A DNA stretch of 64,000 bases from positions 620,001-684,000 of the forward strand of contig OY782831.1 of NCBI GenBank assembly GCA_963678375.2, written 5' to 3'. Origin of the DNA: JAEKNW01 sp963678375 (lineage in GTDB: Bacteria; Cloacimonadota; Cloacimonadia; Cloacimonadales; JAFGVF01). Position 1 is the first letter of the stretch; the number at the start of each line of letters is the position of its first letter. Made by a program: the position numbers and the translations under genes. Below are positions 60,722 through 64,000 of this stretch, piece after piece. Under the pieces are notes generated by a model. That model did no database searches. It was not told the DNA's origin and saw only the letters and a program-made list of their open reading frames with translations.

Positions 60722-61711
60722 CTATTTATTTATTAACATCTTATTCAATTCTTCTCTTGGAAGAGGTGAAGTTTCAAAAGAACTTGTTAGCTGGAATTTC
60801 TTACCATATTCAACTTTCGCTGACTGACCCTTAAGCTTATTTATATAAGAAAGAATGACTTTCCCAGCTAGTTTGATATCTTCCTCTGAGTAACCCTCTC
60901 CTAAAATAATACCAAGGGGACCAGCAATATCAGCTGCTTTAATCACAATCTCATCTTCAAGTTGAGGTGTTATGTAATCACTTTCAAATTTAGTTCTAGT
61001 AACTATTAAAAGCATATTCTCTGATATTCTTACCCTTCTTCCTGCTTGTAAAAAACGCAAGTAATAAGAAGTTAACTGGTCATATTTAAGTAAATCAGCA
61101 ACCTTATGTGAGACTTGCTTGTCGGTTAAAAGACAACCTCCACCAGGCATTTCAAAATCTTTTAATCCAAATTCTTCAGCTAATGCTAATTGACGATATC
61201 TGCCACGTCCATGAATATCTAAAAGTTCATCTTTATCTACCCAACCTTCAAGAACTGGCTTGGTATCGGGTAAATATTTCTGACATAATGGACGAACTAA
61301 AAGTTCTTTTACCCCGCTCAACTTAGCCACTGCATTCATTGAATCAGGTCTTTGAGACATTGGTCTCTGTCCCATTACTTCTCCTGAAATAATGAAATCA
61401 GCATGAAATCTATCGAGCATTTCTGCAGCTTTCCTAAACATAAGACCATGACAGTCAATACAAGGATTCAAATGCTTACCAAAACCATATCTTGGATTCT
61501 TCAACACTTCAATTAAATCTGCTGTAATATCAACAACTTGAATCTTCAAACCTGCTACCTTTGCTCCATGTCTTGCCTTTGTTGCAGGATAAAAAGGACT
61601 CTCAAAAAATATAGGGATGACTTCATATCCTAATTTCTGCATGTGCAATACTGCAAGCATGCTGTCTAATCCCCCTGAGAACAGGGCTATTGCTTTATGT
61701 TTTCTTGTCAT
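60722..61711 (-). CDS. PP-loop ATP pyrophosphatase, MnmA/ThiI-like tRNA thiolation protein
   Basis: I start at the ATG at 61711, with AGGAGA just upstream; an open frame runs 17 codons further without a ribosome site. The 329-residue protein has the PP-loop FSGGLDSM (residues 11-18), a CxxC in LNPCIDCHGL (C84, C87) as in MnmA/ThiI relatives, and a C-terminal part with MPGGGCLLTDKQ and further beta strands. PP-loop proteins with this pattern adenylate uridine in tRNA and add sulfur. Which position is modified cannot be read off; it is not a canonical MnmA or ThiI by length. First gene of the set ending with guaA. Confidence 0.75.
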   Translation of the reverse strand: MTRKHKAIALFSGGLDSMLAVLHMQKLGYEVIPIFFESPFYPATKARHGAKVAGLKIQVVDITADLIEVLKNPRYGFGKHLNPCIDCHGLMFRKAAEMLDRFHADFIISGEVMGQRPMSQRPDSMNAVAKLSGVKELLVRPLCQKYLPDTKPVLEGWVDKDELLDIHGRGRYRQLALAEEFGLKDFEMPGGGCLLTDKQVSHKVADLLKYDQLTSYYLRFLQAGRRVRISENMLLIVTRTKFESDYITPQLEDEIVIKAADIAGPLGIILGEGYSEEDIKLAGKVILSYINKLKGQSAKVEYGKKFQLTSSFETSPLPREELNKMLINK

Positions 61712-61841
61712 TAAGTCTCCTATATAAATTTCATACTTTTTTCTATCTTTTACTACCGACAACTTTTATCAGTGTGTATTTTGTCAAGAACATAAACTAA
61801 TTTTTCTTGACAGCATATTGCTTTTTAAAATATTTTAAACT

Positions 61842-61868
61842 ACGGGTTTATTAATCAAGTCAACCCGT
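61842..61868. promoter_or_regulatory. Candidate TetR operator
   Basis: Perfect 7-bp inverted repeat ACGGGTT-N13-AACCCGT in the divergent spacer between the PP-loop gene and the second TetR gene, just upstream of the latter's promoter. Confidence 0.55.
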
Positions 61869-61880
61869 GAATTTATATGA

Positions 61881-61909
61881 TTAACTCAAATGTTAGCTTA
61901 TGATATAAT
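61881..61909 (+). promoter_or_regulatory. Promoter of the second TetR gene
   Basis: TTAACT (61881-61886), 17-nt spacer, TATAAT (61904-61909), followed by an AAAGGGAG ribosome site. Confidence 0.65.
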
Positions 61910-61928
61910 CTAAAAAAGGGAGTAAACT

Positions 61929-62594
61929 ATGGCAAAAGGAATGTCCGAAAGAAAACAAAGAGAATTTGAACTTAGAAGAAATTTTATTATAGATAATGCG
62001 GAGAAATTATTTTATGAATATGGCTATGAAGCTGTAACCCTTAATCAGCTAGCTGAAGCTGTGCATTATACAAAGGCAACACTCTATACCTATTTATGTT
62101 GCAAAGATGAAATTTATCTTGAAGTTTATTGTCGTGGCTTTGAGAAAAGGACAGAATACCTTTACCAAAACATGAAGCATTGCGATACAGGTTTTAAAGA
62201 AATTGAAAATTTTGGTCATGCCTATTTCAACTTCTATAAAGAAAATCCAGAAATTCTATTTCACCAACAATACCTAGACTTCCGTCCCCTAGAATTTGAT
62301 AAGTTACCCCAACACTTAGTAGATAGATTTATGGGGCTAAATGAAAGAAGCTCAAAATTAATAATAGATGCGTTACAGAAAGGCATTGATGATGGTTCTA
62401 TTAGAAGTGATCTTAAAATTGATTTCTTCCTAGGACAATTAGTTCTTACCCTTAGAGCCTGTGCCTCAGCTGTTGTTAGCCATAAACGAACTGTTTTGAA
62501 CCAACCATTTTCAGATGAAACTAATACAAACTGGTATCACAGTTACTTGAATCTTCTCTTAAATGCTATCAAAGGAGATAAATTAGAAGATTAG
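61929..62594 (+). CDS. TetR-family transcriptional regulator
   Basis: A 221-residue TetR/AcrR-type regulator. The N-terminal HTH is clear (IIDNAEKLFYEYGYEAVTLN, QLAEAVHYTKATLYTYLCCK); the C-terminal domain has no specific match. It is divergent from the PP-loop/MBL/guaA set. A palindrome in the shared spacer could be its operator for one or both directions. No partner gene is obvious downstream. Confidence 0.9.
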   Translation: MAKGMSERKQREFELRRNFIIDNAEKLFYEYGYEAVTLNQLAEAVHYTKATLYTYLCCKDEIYLEVYCRGFEKRTEYLYQNMKHCDTGFKEIENFGHAYFNFYKENPEILFHQQYLDFRPLEFDKLPQHLVDRFMGLNERSSKLIIDALQKGIDDGSIRSDLKIDFFLGQLVLTLRACASAVVSHKRTVLNQPFSDETNTNWYHSYLNLLLNAIKGDKLED

Positions 62595-62789
62595 AGCATA
62601 TACTAAAGACCTTATTAAATTCATTTAAACCGCTTCACTGTCATTAACACCATAAGTTATTGTTTTTATAGTGGGATAGTAACAATGGAGGATTAATAAG
62701 TGATAATTTAGAAAGAAAACTAAGTTTGTAAAAATTGGTTAAATGCTAATTCCAAGAAAAACTGAAAATAAAATAGCCAATAGCTGAGT

Positions 62790-62807
62790 CTAGGATAATT
62801 ATCCTAG
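62790..62807. repeat. Perfect 18-bp palindrome
   Basis: CTAGGATAA followed by TTATCCTAG, in the spacer between the convergent TetR and FKBP genes (62595-62876). The rest of the spacer before it shows nothing. Confidence 0.7.
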
Positions 62808-62820
62808 TTGGAAAATAACA

Positions 62821-62866
62821 CAGCTTTCTGTGCCAGAATAAATACTCCCAGCCTAACAGAAAGCTG
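62821..62866 (-). terminator. Hairpin downstream of the FKBP gene, possible terminator
   Basis: Arms CAGCTTTCTGT and ACAGAAAGCTG (11 bp) around a 24-nt loop, 10 nt after the stop. The following T run on the minus strand is weak. Confidence 0.5.
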
Positions 62867-62876
62867 CATGAAAAAC

Positions 62877-63311
62877 TTACATTACTTTTATTAGCTCAAC
62901 TTCAAATTTCAAAGTAGCATTTGGAGGAATCACATTCCCTGCACCTCTTGCACCATAACCTAGTTCAGCTGGGATTATAAGAGTTCTTACTTCACCTGGT
63001 TTCATTCCCAAAACACCTTGTTCCCAACCTTTAATTACTCTTCCAGCACCTAATTGGAAAGTAAAAGGTTGATTTCTATCTTTAGAGGAATCAAATTTTG
63101 TTCCATCCATTAACCAGCCAGTATAATGGACAAGGACTTTGTCACCTTTCTTAGCCTCTAGGCCTTGACCTTCAACATCTACTGTGTACTTTAAACCGTT
63201 TTCCATAGTTATTAATCCTTTTTCTTTTGAGTTACTTTCATTCCCTTTAGCACTACAGGCAAACAAACCTAAGGCTAAAACAATCAATAATAGATAGGTA
63301 ATTTTTTTCAT
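62877..63311 (-). CDS. FKBP-type peptidyl-prolyl isomerase lipoprotein
   Basis: A 144-residue lipoprotein with lipobox LFAC (C19), a short Ser/Glu/Lys linker and one FKBP domain (about 35-144). The active-site pattern is standard: VHYTGWLMDGTKFDSS, FQLGAGRVIKGWEQG, AELGYGARGAGNVIPPNATL and FEVELI. It should speed proline isomerisation in folding proteins on the periplasmic side, useful in an organism that exports many large proteins. No operon partner. AAAATTATG lacks a strong ribosome site, but the signal peptide fixes the start. Confidence 0.93.
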   Translation of the reverse strand: MKKITYLLLIVLALGLFACSAKGNESNSKEKGLITMENGLKYTVDVEGQGLEAKKGDKVLVHYTGWLMDGTKFDSSKDRNQPFTFQLGAGRVIKGWEQGVLGMKPGEVRTLIIPAELGYGARGAGNVIPPNATLKFEVELIKVM

Positions 63312-63415
63312 AATTTTTATCCTTCACTTAACTTTGTTACCAAAATATTACTTCCCTAATTTTGTGTAAACATAATTCTTGACTAAATAGCTAAGATTTT
63401 AATTAATAATTTACT

Positions 63416-64000
63416 ATGAGAAAATATTTAGATAAGCCAAAAATCAAATACCTAATTGAGCATTTAAAGTTAAGATGTAATTTATCTGACCAAGTGCTAG
63501 ACAGATTTATCTTTTTGAAAGAAGATGATTTAAGTAACATACCATCAAACCAGATAGTTTTTCCTCTTTCTAAGCAAGCTCATGCTCAAGACATACGAAT
63601 TAATGGACTTCCAATTCTCTATCCTATCTATAAAGATAAAACTGTTCATTATTTCACAAATAATAACTCAACCATATTTTCTCATGATATCTTAAAAGCA
63701 ATCTTTTGCTTACAAACACTCTTTTATGAACAAAATATTACGAAAAGGGACAAGTTAGGAAGAATACCTGCTGAAGATACTTTAAATTTCAAAATGAATT
63801 TTCTCAACAAACCTATTGTTGATTATTTGTTTGATATAATAATTGATGCTATTTCAGAATATTGCCTAAGCAATAGTATACATTTTGAAAGAAAAGCTCT
63901 TTTAAGTGAACACACCCTTCTTTTAAGCCATGATGTGGACCGAGTAGAAACATACTCGTTATATAATCTGCTTAATTCTCTTAAACTTTTATCTCAAAAA
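63416..64000 (+). CDS. Polysaccharide-deacetylase-like protein (3' end outside window)
   Basis: An open frame of 195 codons runs from the ATG at 63416 past the window edge. The end of the visible part, LLLSHDVDRVETYS, is the first motif of a NodB/polysaccharide-deacetylase-like (CE4) domain, where the Asp pair binds metal. The preceding ~175 residues match the N-terminal region of this group's long members (NGLPILYPIYKDK, GRIPAEDTLNF). No signal peptide is seen. The start has no Shine-Dalgarno sequence: TTGACT (63379-63384) with a TTAATA 18 nt later ends 8 nt before the ATG, so a leaderless transcript is possible. Confidence 0.7.
   Translation, partial: MRKYLDKPKIKYLIEHLKLRCNLSDQVLDRFIFLKEDDLSNIPSNQIVFPLSKQAHAQDIRINGLPILYPIYKDKTVHYFTNNNSTIFSHDILKAIFCLQTLFYEQNITKRDKLGRIPAEDTLNFKMNFLNKPIVDYLFDIIIDAISEYCLSNSIHFERKALLSEHTLLLSHDVDRVETYSLYNLLNSLKLLSQK

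Overview
The window is AT-rich DNA from a Gram-negative bacterium. It encodes lipoproteins, secreted proteins with type IX (Por) C-terminal sorting domains, very long surface proteins built from FN3, choice-of-anchor, PKD and lamin-tail modules, and an archaeal-style Mrp/Mbx respiratory complex. Together these point to the FCB superphylum, most likely Candidatus Cloacimonadota. That placement is inferred from gene content; no rRNA or tRNA gene is visible to confirm it.

Layout. 1-8740: a partial secreted protein with a parallel beta-helix, then three tandem copies of a secreted FG-GAP beta-propeller gene, each with its own spacer and promoter. 8776-9562: palindromic repeats around a ferritin-like gene. 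9573-20823 (all minus strand): a TetR gene followed by a tightly overlapping 11-gene operon. It matches the archaeal mbxABCDFGHH'MJKLN order (MrpE, F, G, B-parts, C, two fused MrpD/NuoN-type antiporters, NuoH, B, C, D), and the last gene fuses a NuoI-like ferredoxin to a GltD/NfnB-like FAD/NAD(P) oxidoreductase. 21089-26412: M23 peptidase lipoprotein, a compact MetK with a possibly structured leader, an OlsB/OlsA-like acyltransferase pair and IspF. 26445-47011: surface-protein genes of 1941 and 2244 codons, a 700-residue FN3/Por protein and a duplicated 217-residue protein, separated by dense palindromic repeat arrays, one of which is interrupted by a decayed IS21-family element. 47012-55345: a 2777-residue protein with an embedded endonuclease I domain. 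55731-64000: TPR plus degenerate GGDEF protein with ElbB, a guaA/MBL/PP-loop operon, a second TetR gene, an FKBP lipoprotein and the start of a polysaccharide-deacetylase-like gene.

How it fits together. The Mrp/Mbx-like complex would couple electron flow to Na+ or H+ translocation. The large subunit lacks the C-terminal pair of NiFe cysteines, so it should not be a hydrogenase, and the fused FAD/NAD(P) module suggests exchange of electrons with NAD(P)H and ferredoxin. The TetR gene and a short palindrome in front of it probably control the operon. The other half of the window is devoted to the cell surface: FG-GAP propellers and one FN3 protein with Por tails, and three giants that lack this tail but share a different C-terminal module. 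Intergenic space around the surface genes is filled with one family of palindromes built from GCGGATG/CATCCGC and AACTGGGAG.
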